64,000 bases of DNA from Enterococcus canintestini (GTDB lineage: Bacteria; Bacillota; Bacilli; Lactobacillales; Enterococcaceae), in the NCBI RefSeq assembly GCF_001885735.1, contig NZ_JXKG01000005.1, positions 1-64,000 on the forward strand, written 5' to 3'. The first letter of the stretch is position 1. Each line of letters starts with the position of its first letter. The notes below the pieces were generated by a model, which worked only from the letters and a program-made list of their open reading frames with translations, made no database searches and was not told where the DNA came from. Shown piece by piece: positions 1-8,486 of this stretch. Both the position numbers and the translations under genes were made by a program.

Positions 1-466
1 TAGAGCTATGAATTATTCAGGATTTCAAAAATTGCCAGTAATTAGAAAATTATTTGGCGTAAATGTAAAAATTACCTTAGGAGATGCGACAAAATTTTAT
101 TGCATCTCCTTTTTTACATATAAAGGGTGTTAAAGAAGCAACGTCTTTTTAAAGTAGCTGAAATTTCGTCAAAAGTTGAACAACAATTTTCTTAAAGTTT
201 TGTCTTATTGTGTGAAGCTAACTGCTCTATTTATAACCTCTTTACAATAAAGAGCTGATGCCAGTTTTATAAAAGGGAAGTTCATGCCGTTTACGTTTTT
301 TAGCTAGACAAAAATAAGAAGTAACAAAAGGAGTTTTACTGTGGTCAAAATTTTCTTTCTTTTGTACACTTTTAATTAAGTAGGAATGAAAATTTTTGAT
401 AACTCCAAAATGTATCCGTTTTACTTTTTGTTAGGCTTCTATTTTGCTTTAAAGAAAGGACTTTTT
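1..466. other. Intergenic region upstream of the TauE-type gene
   Basis: A hairpin terminator sits at 80-115. An open frame from position 2 to about 132 could be the tail of an upstream gene, but it would run through the terminator and I do not recognise it. Positions 150-235 resemble, in weakened form, the long-hairpin repeat found at 16374-16540. A 12-codon GTG frame at 341-379 follows an AAAGGAG site and could be a leader peptide, but nothing else supports it. Confidence 0.4.
80..115 (+). terminator. Rho-independent terminator
   Basis: GGAGATGC pairs with GCATCTCC (8 bp) across a 14-nt loop, followed by a run of Ts. It probably ends a transcript entering from the left edge. Confidence 0.75.
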
Positions 467-1252
467 ATGTTAATTGGCATTATTTATTTTCTAGTCATTG
501 TATTGGCAAATACAATTGGGGCAATTTCGGGTATGGGTGGAGGCGTAATCATCAAGCCTGTTTTGGATTTGCTGGCAAAAGATTCGGTGGCGGCCATCTC
601 CTTTTACTCGACAGTAGCAGTTTTTACGATGTCTTTGGTTTCGACTTGGCGGCAAGTAAAAAATGGTATTTCACTTAATTGGCGCTTGGTGGCTTTTATT
701 TCAGCCGGCTCAATTTTAGGTGGTGTTGGTGGAAATGTAGTATTTGAAGGACTGCTTTTATTTTTAGCCGATGAAAGCTTGGTGCAACTAATTCAAATCA
801 CATTGACTATTGTAACCCTCATATTTGCTCTTTTATATTCTCGCTTTGATTGGAAAAACTATCATTTTGACTCTTTGATTAGTTATTTTTTATCAGGGCT
901 GGTCTTGGGCTTTTTGGCTAGCTTACTTGGTATCGGTGGCGGACCCATTAATGTGTCGTTATTGATGTTACTGTTTTCGTTTCCGATCAAAGAAGCGACA
1001 ATTTATTCGATAGCGACTATCTTTTTCTCGCAATTGGCTAAAATTGTCACCATTGCATTTGGCACGGGCTTTGGACGCTATGATTTAACGATGTTGTTTT
1101 TTGTCGTTCCGGCGGCTATTTTAGGCGGGCTTTTGGGTAGTCGGTTCAATCATTTGCTTGCGCCCAAAAAAGTGACTTTGGTATTTCAAGCTGTAATTGT
1201 TCTCGTGTTATTAATTAATTTGTATAATGGTTGGCAAATATTGGCAAAATAA
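467..1252 (+). CDS. TauE/SafE (DUF81) family membrane permease
   Basis: A polytopic inner-membrane protein of 261 residues. The family contains putative sulfite, sulfonate or other small-anion exporters. Two Gly-rich repeat halves are visible, GAISGMGGGVIIKP near the N-terminus and GIGGGPINVSL in the middle, as expected from the internal duplication of TauE proteins. The frame is open from an ATG at 386, but the ATG at 467 follows AAAGGA with 6-nt spacing and gives an N-terminus starting directly with the first membrane helix, so I prefer it. The gene stands alone; the next gene is convergent. The substrate cannot be told from sequence. Confidence 0.85.
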   Translation: MLIGIIYFLVIVLANTIGAISGMGGGVIIKPVLDLLAKDSVAAISFYSTVAVFTMSLVSTWRQVKNGISLNWRLVAFISAGSILGGVGGNVVFEGLLLFLADESLVQLIQITLTIVTLIFALLYSRFDWKNYHFDSLISYFLSGLVLGFLASLLGIGGGPINVSLLMLLFSFPIKEATIYSIATIFFSQLAKIVTIAFGTGFGRYDLTMLFFVVPAAILGGLLGSRFNHLLAPKKVTLVFQAVIVLVLLINLYNGWQILAK

Positions 1253-1554
1253 ATTAATAGCGATAGAAAAGATACAGGTGCAAAGCAGAAATTGTCAGTT
1301 ATTTGACTAAAAAATAGTGCACTTGTCGTAAGTGATGACAATAGTATTTATTCAAATTTTTGTGCTAAGTGAGATTGTTAGAATGTGTTTAAGAATAAAT
1401 GTTTATGGAATAAAGCCTATGTATTGCTCTTTAGAATCGTTGTTAGGATTGATTCTAGAGAGCTTTTTTGTGTTACTAATTGTTACTAAAGGGATAGAAA
1501 ACGAATTTCTGAGATTTTTCCAAAGAGCTACCCGCTGCCTTTTGCTTTTCTTAT
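1253..1554. repeat. Intergenic region with a 55-bp repeat half-element
   Basis: Positions 1495-1549 match 21188-21242 at 53 of 55 positions by eye, including the core TTTTTCCAAAGAGCTACCC. At 21 kb this block forms the right half of a long hairpin; here the matching left half is missing. An apparent frame of 94 codons across this region (1332-1616) looks like noise: it runs through the repeat and antisense into the next gene. Confidence 0.6.
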
Positions 1555-2595
1555 TTACCGTTTTAAATCTAAAAAGAGAGTTGGTGCTTGCTCGGGATTT
1601 TCACTATCGGAAATGAAGTATTGAATTTCAGCAAAGGCACCGCCTGAAGCGCGTTTGTGGCCCCCACCGTTAAAATAACGTGCAGCTAGAACAGAAAGAT
1701 CGATATCGTCGTTATTGGTACGCAATGAAACACCTTTACCATTTAAAACGAAGCTAAAATCGACTTCTTTTTTGGTTTCAGGATGTTCTAAGCGTGCTAA
1801 GGCATTGCCTAAAACAGAGGTATATTGTTCTCCAAAAGAATAGGCAAAAGTTTTGCCATCAAGAATACCAAATTGCGCTTTTAAAGTTTTGCGACGTACA
1901 TAATCTTCTTCTTTTTCTTTTAAGGCAGCGATGATTTCAGCATAGTCCTTTAGTAATGGCAGACCAGCTGACATTACACTTCCCATTAGTTCAATGCGTT
2001 TATCCCAACTATAAAAATAGAAAAGATTGTTAAATTCAGCGGCAGATTCTTTGTACGCTGCATTGGGATTTAATTGCCAATCCCAACAATCATAACAACG
2101 GATAATATCGGCGACATTGGCCAAACGTTGCCATTTTTCATCTTCAAATAATTCTGTCGGCATTTTTCCTACTAAGATTTTAAATAAAACGCTGGTGGCG
2201 GAATGTTTTAGTCCGGTCGCTTCATCGCTCACGATAATGGAGGCGTTGTGAGGATAAATTTCGTTGACATGAACGGATGTGACATGGTGGTCAAAGATGT
2301 GCCATGTGATTTCATTATCTTTACAATAAGCTGAAAGTTGTGCGATTACCTCATCAGAAGGACAAATATCTGTAATATAAAGTTCTGTCACAGCTTCTTC
2401 ATTGGTTTGGATGAAATTTAAAATGTGTTTATCAATGGTGCCGTCAGCTCCTGGTTCAGAGTAGCCTACAGGCAGATAATTTTCGGCTACGTAGCCTTTT
2501 TGCTCTTGCAAAAGTGCTTGTAATAATAAAGCCGAGCCTACACCATCTAAGTCAGTGTGAGAAAATTGTTTGATTAAAGTTTTTTTGTTTTCCAT
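1555..2595 (-). CDS. DHH/DHHA1 family phosphoesterase (NrnB-like)
   Basis: A cytosolic Mn-dependent phosphoesterase, 346 residues. FSHTDLDGVGSA near residue 11 holds the first metal-binding Asp pair, FDHHVTS near residue 101 is the DHH motif, and GGGHKRASGGAF near the C-terminus is the DHHA1 substrate-binding signature. Relatives degrade nanoRNA oligonucleotides or cyclic dinucleotide products such as pApA. There are no N-terminal membrane or PAS segments, so it is not a GdpP-type enzyme. Whether it prefers nanoRNA or pNpN cannot be said. It is a single-gene unit, convergent with the permease gene and divergent from the GntR operon. Confidence 0.88.
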   Translation of the reverse strand: MENKKTLIKQFSHTDLDGVGSALLLQALLQEQKGYVAENYLPVGYSEPGADGTIDKHILNFIQTNEEAVTELYITDICPSDEVIAQLSAYCKDNEITWHIFDHHVTSVHVNEIYPHNASIIVSDEATGLKHSATSVLFKILVGKMPTELFEDEKWQRLANVADIIRCYDCWDWQLNPNAAYKESAAEFNNLFYFYSWDKRIELMGSVMSAGLPLLKDYAEIIAALKEKEEDYVRRKTLKAQFGILDGKTFAYSFGEQYTSVLGNALARLEHPETKKEVDFSFVLNGKGVSLRTNNDDIDLSVLAARYFNGGGHKRASGGAFAEIQYFISDSENPEQAPTLFLDLKR

Positions 2596-2883
2596 TTTGT
2601 TGCCTACTTTCTAATTGCTAGTAGCGGAGAAATTCATGAATAGATAAAATTGGCTAAAAAGATCGTCACAGTCACAAAAATACTGTAGTTACTGTACCAC
2701 CTAATTTTTAGTCGCCTTTTGTTTTTGACTAAGGTGAAATCTGCTACTAATTTTTCCTAGGTATCAACGTAATACTACACCATTGCGTCTGGTTTTGATA
2801 GCAAGAAAGAATTCACATAAAAGAATGTCTATCATTTTGCTTAGATTAATAAAATGTAATTAAATTTTAATGAAAAAGATAGG

Positions 2884-2912
2884 TTTACAACTTTCATAAT
2901 AGCGGTTACAAT
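2884..2912 (+). promoter_or_regulatory. SigmaA promoter of the GntR-aldolase-PTS operon
   Basis: TTTACA (2884-2889), 17-bp spacer, TACAAT (2907-2912). The start site would lie near 2919, inside the operator below. Confidence 0.75.
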
Positions 2913-2916
2913 CAAC

Positions 2917-2956
2917 TTGTACATGGTTGTCTATAGTTGTCCATGGTCGTGTACAA
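2917..2956 (+). promoter_or_regulatory. Probable GntR-type operator
   Basis: TTGTACATGG (2917-2926) is mirrored by CCATGGTCGTGTACAA (2941-2956), with another TTGTCCATGG-like half between. The dyad covers the predicted start site, as expected for autorepression by the GntR protein encoded immediately downstream. Effector unknown. Confidence 0.65.
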
Positions 2957-2976
2957 AAATAGTGGAGGTGGTTTGT

Positions 2977-3717
2977 TTGGTTATCAATAGAGATTCGTCT
3001 AAACCCATTTACCTTCAAGTCGCAGATTTTCTGAGAAATAACATTTATTCTGAAGAATGGGGAAGGGGAGAAAAAATACCGTCAGAAAATCAGATTATGA
3101 AGGATTTGGATGTTAGTCGTGGGACTGTTAAAAAAGCGGTGAACTTAATTGTAGAAGAAGGTCTTTTACAGCAAATTCAAGGTAAAGGGACTTATGTAAC
3201 CGATGGAAGTATTAGCTATCCACTCGGAAGTGGTTTACTGTCATTTGCAGAATCGCTAGAATCTCAAAAGTTAACTTACGAAACAAAAGTCCTTACTATT
3301 GAATTTCGAAAAGCAAATAAAGAGATCGCGACAAGGTTAAGACTTCAAGAAGGAGAAGAGTATTTGTTCATTGAACGGATTCGATTTGTAGAAGGCGAAA
3401 AAGTTATGCTAATTGAAAACCGTTTGAATTCTAAGCTATGCCCAGGTTTAGAAACGCATGACTTTAATAAAGAAAGCCTTTTTAAAGCGATTGAAGAAAC
3501 TAGTGGTAAAAGGATTCAATATTCTGAAAGTCGATATGCAGCTCGTGTGGTCGGGGAAAATCGCGCTCAAATTTTAGAAGTTCCTGAAGATTCACCGGTT
3601 TTACATCTTGAGCAGCTTGTTTATTTAGAAAAAGGAATCCCAATCGAGTTCGGTAATGTATGGCTGAAAGCAAATAAATACTACCTTGGAACGATTCTCC
3701 AACGGGAGGAAATGTAA
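2977..3717 (+). CDS. GntR/HutC family transcriptional regulator (UTRA domain)
   Basis: A one-component regulator, 246 residues. The N-terminal winged helix contains SRGTVKKAVNLIVEEGLL followed by the wing QGKGTYV, the classic GntR pattern. The C-terminal ~150 residues (LEQLVYLEKGIPIEF near the end) are a UTRA ligand-binding domain. The frame opens at 2917, inside the predicted operator; the TTG at 2977 is 6 nt after GGAGGTG and is chosen as the start. Its stop overlaps the start of the aldolase gene (TAATG), so it is the first gene of the operon. It presumably represses the operon until a sugar phosphate is bound; that is inference. Confidence 0.9.
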   Translation: MVINRDSSKPIYLQVADFLRNNIYSEEWGRGEKIPSENQIMKDLDVSRGTVKKAVNLIVEEGLLQQIQGKGTYVTDGSISYPLGSGLLSFAESLESQKLTYETKVLTIEFRKANKEIATRLRLQEGEEYLFIERIRFVEGEKVMLIENRLNSKLCPGLETHDFNKESLFKAIEETSGKRIQYSESRYAARVVGENRAQILEVPEDSPVLHLEQLVYLEKGIPIEFGNVWLKANKYYLGTILQREEM

Positions 3718-4565
3718 TGCCATTAGTAAACGGACATGTCTTATTGGACATTATCAAAGAAAGAAAAGTGATTGCTGGTGCATTTAACACAACGAATTTA
3801 GAAACGACAGTAGGAATTCTGGAAGCAGTAGAAAAAAGTGGTATTCCAACTTTTATACAAGTTGCGCCCACTAATATCACTTTAGCTGGTTATGATTATT
3901 TGGTGGATATGGTGGCTCGGTATGCAGAAAATATGGATACTCCTGTAGCGCTACATTTGGATCATGGTAAAAAATTTGAAGATGTCAAAAAGGCAATTCG
4001 TGCAGGATTCACCTCGGTAATGATTGATGGCGCTGCTTTTGATTTTGAGGAAAATATCGCATTTACGAAAAAGGCAGTTGATTTTGCTAAAGCCTATGGT
4101 ATTCCTGTTGAAGCAGAGTTAGGTGCAATCTTAGGTAAAGAAGATGATCATGTAAGTGAATCTGATGCAAAAACAGATCCATTACAAGTAAAAGAATTTG
4201 TCGAACGTACGGGTTGTGACATGTTAGCGGTATCTGTTGGTAATGTTCATGGTTTGGAAGATGAACCTAATATTGATTTTGAATTGTTAGAAGAGATTTG
4301 TGAACTTTCGCCTGTTCCTTTAGTCATTCACGGCGGCTCAGGTATTCCTGATGAACATATTCAACGAATGGTTGAGCATAATGTAGCGAAAGTAAATATT
4401 GCAAGTGATTTACGCCAGAGTTACATCCGCTCAGTAGGTATATCGTATAATCAGAACAATAACGAAGCTAATTTGATTCGTGTATTAGAAGAAGCAGAAA
4501 AAGCTGTGTGTGAAACGGTATACCAAAAAATACTAAATATGAATAGCGTGGTGGCAAGAGTATGA
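3717..4565 (+). CDS. Class II ketose-bisphosphate aldolase (GatY/KbaY/FbaA family)
   Basis: A Zn-dependent aldolase, 282 residues, expected to cleave a ketose 1,6-bisphosphate to dihydroxyacetone phosphate and an aldehyde. Visible active-site elements are LHLDHGKKF (Asp82 catalytic, His83 metal), AELGAILG (Glu near 134), SVGNVHG (His178, metal), VIHGGSGIP (His205, metal) and KVNIASDLR (phosphate binding). It is coupled to the regulator upstream (TAATG) and to the PTS IIA gene downstream (ATGA overlap). Context suggests a PTS-imported sugar or polyol phosphate as ultimate substrate. Whether it takes tagatose, fructose or another bisphosphate cannot be decided. Confidence 0.9.
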   Translation: MPLVNGHVLLDIIKERKVIAGAFNTTNLETTVGILEAVEKSGIPTFIQVAPTNITLAGYDYLVDMVARYAENMDTPVALHLDHGKKFEDVKKAIRAGFTSVMIDGAAFDFEENIAFTKKAVDFAKAYGIPVEAELGAILGKEDDHVSESDAKTDPLQVKEFVERTGCDMLAVSVGNVHGLEDEPNIDFELLEEICELSPVPLVIHGGSGIPDEHIQRMVEHNVAKVNIASDLRQSYIRSVGISYNQNNNEANLIRVLEEAEKAVCETVYQKILNMNSVVARV

Positions 4566-5026
4566 ATAGTGAATTAACAGATATGGAAAATATCTTTGTT
4601 AATTTAGATGTCGGTTCATTTGATGAATTAATTCAAAATATCGCACAACCATTATACAAGAGTAATGATGTGACAGAAGAATTTGCAGAGCAAGTTGTTT
4701 TGCGGGAACAACATTTTCCTACTGGGTTGCCGACTGAACCTTTTGGAGTTGCAATTCCGCATACAGATGCCAAATATGTTAATCATAATAAGGTCACAAT
4801 AGCAACTTTAAAAAATCCAATTCAAATGGAAGTAATGGGTGGAATGGATGATAGTAAAATTGATACATCCATTATATTTTTACTAGCGCTTGGACAATCG
4901 AATAAGCAGCTTAATATTTTACAAAAATTAATGAAAGTTTTACCAGATGAAGACTTATTATACAGAATTAAAACTGGTACCACTGAAGAAATTTATCAAA
5001 TAGCTAAAAATGAAATCGGTTTATAA
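4562..5026 (+). CDS. PTS EIIA, galactitol/fructose type
   Basis: Cytosolic phosphocarrier of 154 residues (PTS_EIIA_2 fold). His67 in FGVAIPHTDAKYV is the predicted phosphorylated residue. It takes phosphate from HPr and hands it to the IIB protein encoded 18 nt downstream. It overlaps the aldolase stop by ATGA, so the two genes are translationally coupled. It resembles GatA rather than mannitol IIA, fitting the neighbouring IIB and IIC. Substrate unknown. Confidence 0.9.
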   Translation: MNSELTDMENIFVNLDVGSFDELIQNIAQPLYKSNDVTEEFAEQVVLREQHFPTGLPTEPFGVAIPHTDAKYVNHNKVTIATLKNPIQMEVMGGMDDSKIDTSIIFLLALGQSNKQLNILQKLMKVLPDEDLLYRIKTGTTEEIYQIAKNEIGL

Positions 5027-5043
5027 ATTAGGAGGATAAAATA

Positions 5044-5334
5044 ATGGCGAAGAATTTATTATTTGTTTGTGCAACTGGTATTGCGACTTCAACAGCAGTG
5101 ACGGAAAAAGTAATGGAGTTTTTAAAAGATAAAGGTGTGAATGATGTTAACTATTCCCAAACAAATGTAGCATCTGTTCAATCAAATTCAGAAGATGCAG
5201 ATTTAATTGTATCTACAACTAAAATTCCATACGAATTGGCAACTCCTGTTATTAATGGTCTATCTCTAATTACGGGTGTTGGAGAAGAGAAGGTACTAAA
5301 TAGTATTTATGACAAACTAACAGAAGGGGAGTAA
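5044..5334 (+). CDS. PTS EIIB, galactitol type
   Basis: A 96-residue cytosolic IIB. The N-terminal phosphocysteine loop is FVCATGIATST, with Cys9 the predicted phosphorylation site, followed by a Rossmann-like alpha/beta fold. Length and loop match the GatB family. A GGAGGATAAA site precedes the ATG. It works with the IIA and IIC genes on either side. Confidence 0.92.
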   Translation: MAKNLLFVCATGIATSTAVTEKVMEFLKDKGVNDVNYSQTNVASVQSNSEDADLIVSTTKIPYELATPVINGLSLITGVGEEKVLNSIYDKLTEGE

Positions 5335-5338
5335 GTCA

Positions 5339-6739
5339 ATGGAGAATATCTCAAAAACACTTTTAGATGCTGTACAATTTGTATTAGGTTTAGGACCAAC
5401 AGTTATGTTGCCACTAATTTTATTCGTGTTAGCACTATTTTTCAAAATTAAACCAGCAAAAGCATTGCGTTCTTCACTTGTAGTGGGGATTGGTTTTGTA
5501 GGTATTTATGCCATTTTCGATATACTTACAAATAATGTAGGACCTGCAGCACAAGCAATGGTAGAACAAACAGGTATTAATCTCCCAGTAGTTGACTTAG
5601 GTTGGCCGCCATTATCAGCTATTACTTGGGGATCACCGATTGCACCGTTTGTAATTCCAATGACAATGTTAATCAACATTATCATGTTAGCTATCAATCA
5701 AACCCGAACAGTTGATGTTGATATGTGGAATTACTGGCACTTCGCACTAGCAGGTACCTTGGTGTATTATAGCACAGGTAGCTTCTGGTTGGGAATGTTA
5801 GCGTCTGCAGTGATTGCAATAATTGTTTTTAAAGTTGCTGATTGGGCTGCTCCAATGGGAGAAGAATATTTTGGTTTAGAGGGTATCTCATTACCAACTG
5901 TTTCCTCTATTACATTTTTTCCAATTGGTCTTTTAGGAAATAAAATTATTGATAAAATTCCAGGAATTAACAAGATTAATATCAATCCTGCAAGTATTCA
6001 AAAACGATTTGGTATTTTCGGCGAGCCAATGATGGTAGGAACTATTTTAGGATTATTACTAGGTATTGTTGCTGGGTACGATTTAAAAGGTATCTTGAAC
6101 ATGGGTATCAGTATTGGTGCGGTAATGTTTATCTTGCCACGTATGGTACGTATTTTGATGGAAGGGTTGTTACCTTTATCAGAAGCAATCAAAAAATTCT
6201 TAAACCAACGTTATCCTGACCGTGACGACTTATACATTGGGTTAGATATTGCGGTTGCTGTGGGGAATCCGGCTATCATTTCTACTGCACTATTGCTAAC
6301 ACCAATTGCCGTTATTTTAGCGTTTATTCTACCTGGTAATACTGTGTTACCACTAGGAGATTTGGCAAATCTTGCTGTAATGGCATCTATGGTGGTATTG
6401 GCTTGTAAAGGAAATGTATTTCGGGCAGTATTGATTGCTATTCCAATTATGATTGGTGATCTTTATATTGCGTCTTCTGTTGCACCATTTATTACTGGTA
6501 TGGCAAAAGATGTTAACTTTAGTTTTCCAGAGGGATCTTCTGGGTTAGTATCAAGTTTCTTGGATGGTGGCAATCCATTGCGTTATTGGTTGCTACAGAT
6601 TTTTAATGGAAATATTATTGCGATTACTTTAATACCTATTATTGGTATTGTGATTTTCTGGATTTATAAAGTAACTTATAAACAAACGCACTTAATTCCT
6701 GAGGATACTCCTACAGAAGGTGTGTTAAAACATGAATAG
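5339..6739 (+). CDS. PTS EIIC, galactitol type (EIIC-GAT)
   Basis: The membrane channel of the PTS, 466 residues, with about a dozen hydrophobic segments. It starts with a characteristic ISKTLLDAVQFVLGLGPTVM segment and contains the loops GSPIAPFVIPMTM and LDIAVAVGNPAIISTALLL seen in GatC-type permeases. It transports and phosphorylates a sugar or polyol using the IIB above. Galactitol or a pentitol is the usual substrate class, but the operon has no polyol-phosphate dehydrogenase, so the actual substrate is open. Its 3' end overlaps the kinase gene by 8 nt. Confidence 0.92.
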   Translation: MENISKTLLDAVQFVLGLGPTVMLPLILFVLALFFKIKPAKALRSSLVVGIGFVGIYAIFDILTNNVGPAAQAMVEQTGINLPVVDLGWPPLSAITWGSPIAPFVIPMTMLINIIMLAINQTRTVDVDMWNYWHFALAGTLVYYSTGSFWLGMLASAVIAIIVFKVADWAAPMGEEYFGLEGISLPTVSSITFFPIGLLGNKIIDKIPGINKININPASIQKRFGIFGEPMMVGTILGLLLGIVAGYDLKGILNMGISIGAVMFILPRMVRILMEGLLPLSEAIKKFLNQRYPDRDDLYIGLDIAVAVGNPAIISTALLLTPIAVILAFILPGNTVLPLGDLANLAVMASMVVLACKGNVFRAVLIAIPIMIGDLYIASSVAPFITGMAKDVNFSFPEGSSGLVSSFLDGGNPLRYWLLQIFNGNIIAITLIPIIGIVIFWIYKVTYKQTHLIPEDTPTEGVLKHE

Positions 6740-8261
6740 AAAAAAAGCTATCACAATTGATATCGGCACAACCAATTCCAAAGTCTCTCTTTTTAAAAGA
6801 GAGACTGGAGAATTGATTTGTCGCGAAATTTTCGAAACACCTAAAGTGCACGACGATTATGGTACTTTATTTGATTTTGATACAATTTATAAAAGAATTA
6901 TAATGATTTTAGAAGATTATTTTCTGACTTTCAATCAAGATATTGATTCAATTAACATTTCTAGCGTTGGAGAAGCAGGTGTGTTAATTGATAAAACTGG
7001 GAAAATCGTCACACCTATGATAGCTTGGTTTGATAAACGAGCTGAAAAGTATGTGACTATATTGAATGAAAACCAGAAAGAAAAAATTTATAATATTACT
7101 GGTTTACCTGCTCATTCAAATTATAGTATCCCTAAAATTAGCTGGTTGTTTGATCACTATGAATTAACGAACTATCCTTATACTTGGTTAAATTTACCAG
7201 ATTTACTTGCTTATAAATTAACCGGAACTGTTAAAACTGAATTTTCAATGGCAAGTCGAACAATGGCATTAGATTTGAAAAACAAAATATGGTCAGAAGA
7301 AATTTTAGATATCTTTAACCTTACGGGAAAAGTAACATTTCCGGATATTCAATCATCGGGAGAAATTGTCGGTTATATAACCGCAAACCTAGGAGACTTA
7401 TTTAAACAAAATCAAAATGTAACTGTTAGAATTGCAGGGCATGATCATATGGTAGGGGCCTTGAGTATGAATTTGTCTGAAAATAAAATGCTAAATTCGA
7501 CAGGTACTACAGAAGGTCTGTTGACAATAAATTCTCACTTGGTAGATTTTAACAAGAACTTTTCCAATTCACTTTCAATGGGAATATTTACAAATTCGTC
7601 TTATTACACTTTATTTTCTTCAATGCCAACTGGTGGTAATGCTTTTGATTGGTATAAAAAACTGTTTAATTTAAGCCAAGAAGATTTTTTAAAGGATTGT
7701 GAAATTCTAAATGAAGAATATCTTTTAGGAAAAAGAAAATTATCAGAAGAATTACTTTTTGTTCCTCATTTAAACGGTTCTGGAGCTCCTTATAAATTTG
7801 GGGCTTCACAGGCAATCTTTTATGGAATGAAACAAACTACAGAGCGAAGAGATATTCTTTTTGGTGTTCTTTTGGGCCTTTGTATGGAGATGAAATTGAC
7901 CGCAAGTTGCTTTAATATGCAAGTCATAGATTGTATATTGGCAATTGGACCTGTCATAAAAAATCCACTTTGGCTGCAGATGAAGGCCGATGCGCTGAAC
8001 TTAAATATTGAAGCGGTTGAAGTAGAAGAGGCTGTTTCCTTTGGTGCATTAAAAGCAGCATATGCAGACTTCAATCGTTTTTGTGATTATCAAATTATTA
8101 AGCCAATCGAACAGAATGTTAGAGAATTTAATACTCAATTTTTAAAATATCAAGATTTGTATGACTATAAAAAAGATATATTAGAAAATAATTATTTATA
8201 TAAACTAAAATCGAAAACTCAGAAATTAGATAATGATTGTTTTGTTGAGGAAGTTTCTTAA
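6732..8261 (+). CDS. FGGY family carbohydrate kinase
   Basis: A 509-residue ATP-dependent sugar kinase of the ribulokinase/xylulokinase/gluconokinase family. TIDIGTTNSKVSLF at the N-terminus is the phosphate-1 loop, GHDHMVGAL near residue 237 carries the catalytic Asp, and STGTTEGLL is the phosphate-2/adenosine region. The C-terminal lobe (ILAIGPVIKNPLWLQMKAD) corresponds to the FGGY_C domain. It is the last gene of the GntR operon and overlaps the IIC gene. FGGY enzymes normally phosphorylate free sugars, whereas the PTS delivers a phosphorylated one, so its place in the pathway is unclear. The C-terminal ~50 residues are Lys/Asn-rich and diverge from typical members. Confidence 0.88.
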   Translation: MNRKKAITIDIGTTNSKVSLFKRETGELICREIFETPKVHDDYGTLFDFDTIYKRIIMILEDYFLTFNQDIDSINISSVGEAGVLIDKTGKIVTPMIAWFDKRAEKYVTILNENQKEKIYNITGLPAHSNYSIPKISWLFDHYELTNYPYTWLNLPDLLAYKLTGTVKTEFSMASRTMALDLKNKIWSEEILDIFNLTGKVTFPDIQSSGEIVGYITANLGDLFKQNQNVTVRIAGHDHMVGALSMNLSENKMLNSTGTTEGLLTINSHLVDFNKNFSNSLSMGIFTNSSYYTLFSSMPTGGNAFDWYKKLFNLSQEDFLKDCEILNEEYLLGKRKLSEELLFVPHLNGSGAPYKFGASQAIFYGMKQTTERRDILFGVLLGLCMEMKLTASCFNMQVIDCILAIGPVIKNPLWLQMKADALNLNIEAVEVEEAVSFGALKAAYADFNRFCDYQIIKPIEQNVREFNTQFLKYQDLYDYKKDILENNYLYKLKSKTQKLDNDCFVEEVS

Positions 8262-8301
8262 ATTAAAGAGCTTTCTACTACAAAAACTGCCTGAACTTTC
8301 T

Positions 8302-8367
8302 ACCACCTCCTAAAAGTTAGACTAAAAATCTAGCTTTTGGGAGGATGGTTAAAAGACGGGCTTTTTT
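8302..8367 (+). terminator. Terminator-like palindrome after the kinase gene
   Basis: Arms ACCACCTCCTAAAAGTTAGA (8302-8321) and TCTAGCTTTTGGGAGG onward (8329-8349) pair almost fully, followed by a T-run at 8362-8368. The inner AAAAGTTAGA sequence is shared with the palindrome at 45600-45655 and resembles IS150-group inverted repeats. Confidence 0.6.
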
Positions 8368-8411
8368 TCTGCCCTTCATGCGTATCTTTCGAGTTATTTA
8401 TCCCCCTAAGC

Positions 8412-8417
8412 TACAAT
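8412..8417 (+). promoter_or_regulatory. Possible -10 box of the fused transporter operon
   Basis: TACAAT lies 70 nt before the ATG at 8487. No good -35 is seen at 17 bp; TTCGAG at 8388-8393 with an 18-bp spacer is weak. Confidence 0.35.
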
Positions 8418-8486
8418 GATAGTAGGAAAAATACTGTTGGTTAAAAATTGTTGTGGCAATTTTTAGTAGCAGAAAGGTGGGAATTA

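Noticed and set aside
2-132. Open frame at the left edge as the end of an upstream gene
   Set aside because: It would pass through a clear terminator at 80-115 and is not recognisable; the true end may be one of the stops in the first 11 bases.
341-379. 12-codon GTG frame after AAAGGAG as a leader peptide
   Set aside because: No attenuator-like structure or codon pattern follows it, and the true gene has its own site; kept only as a remark.
1332-1616. 94-codon plus-strand frame
   Set aside because: It runs through the 55-bp repeat and antisense into the DHH gene, has no ribosome site and no recognisable features.
3500-3880. 126-codon minus-strand frame across the GntR and aldolase genes
   Set aside because: Antisense to two well-supported genes with no independent evidence.
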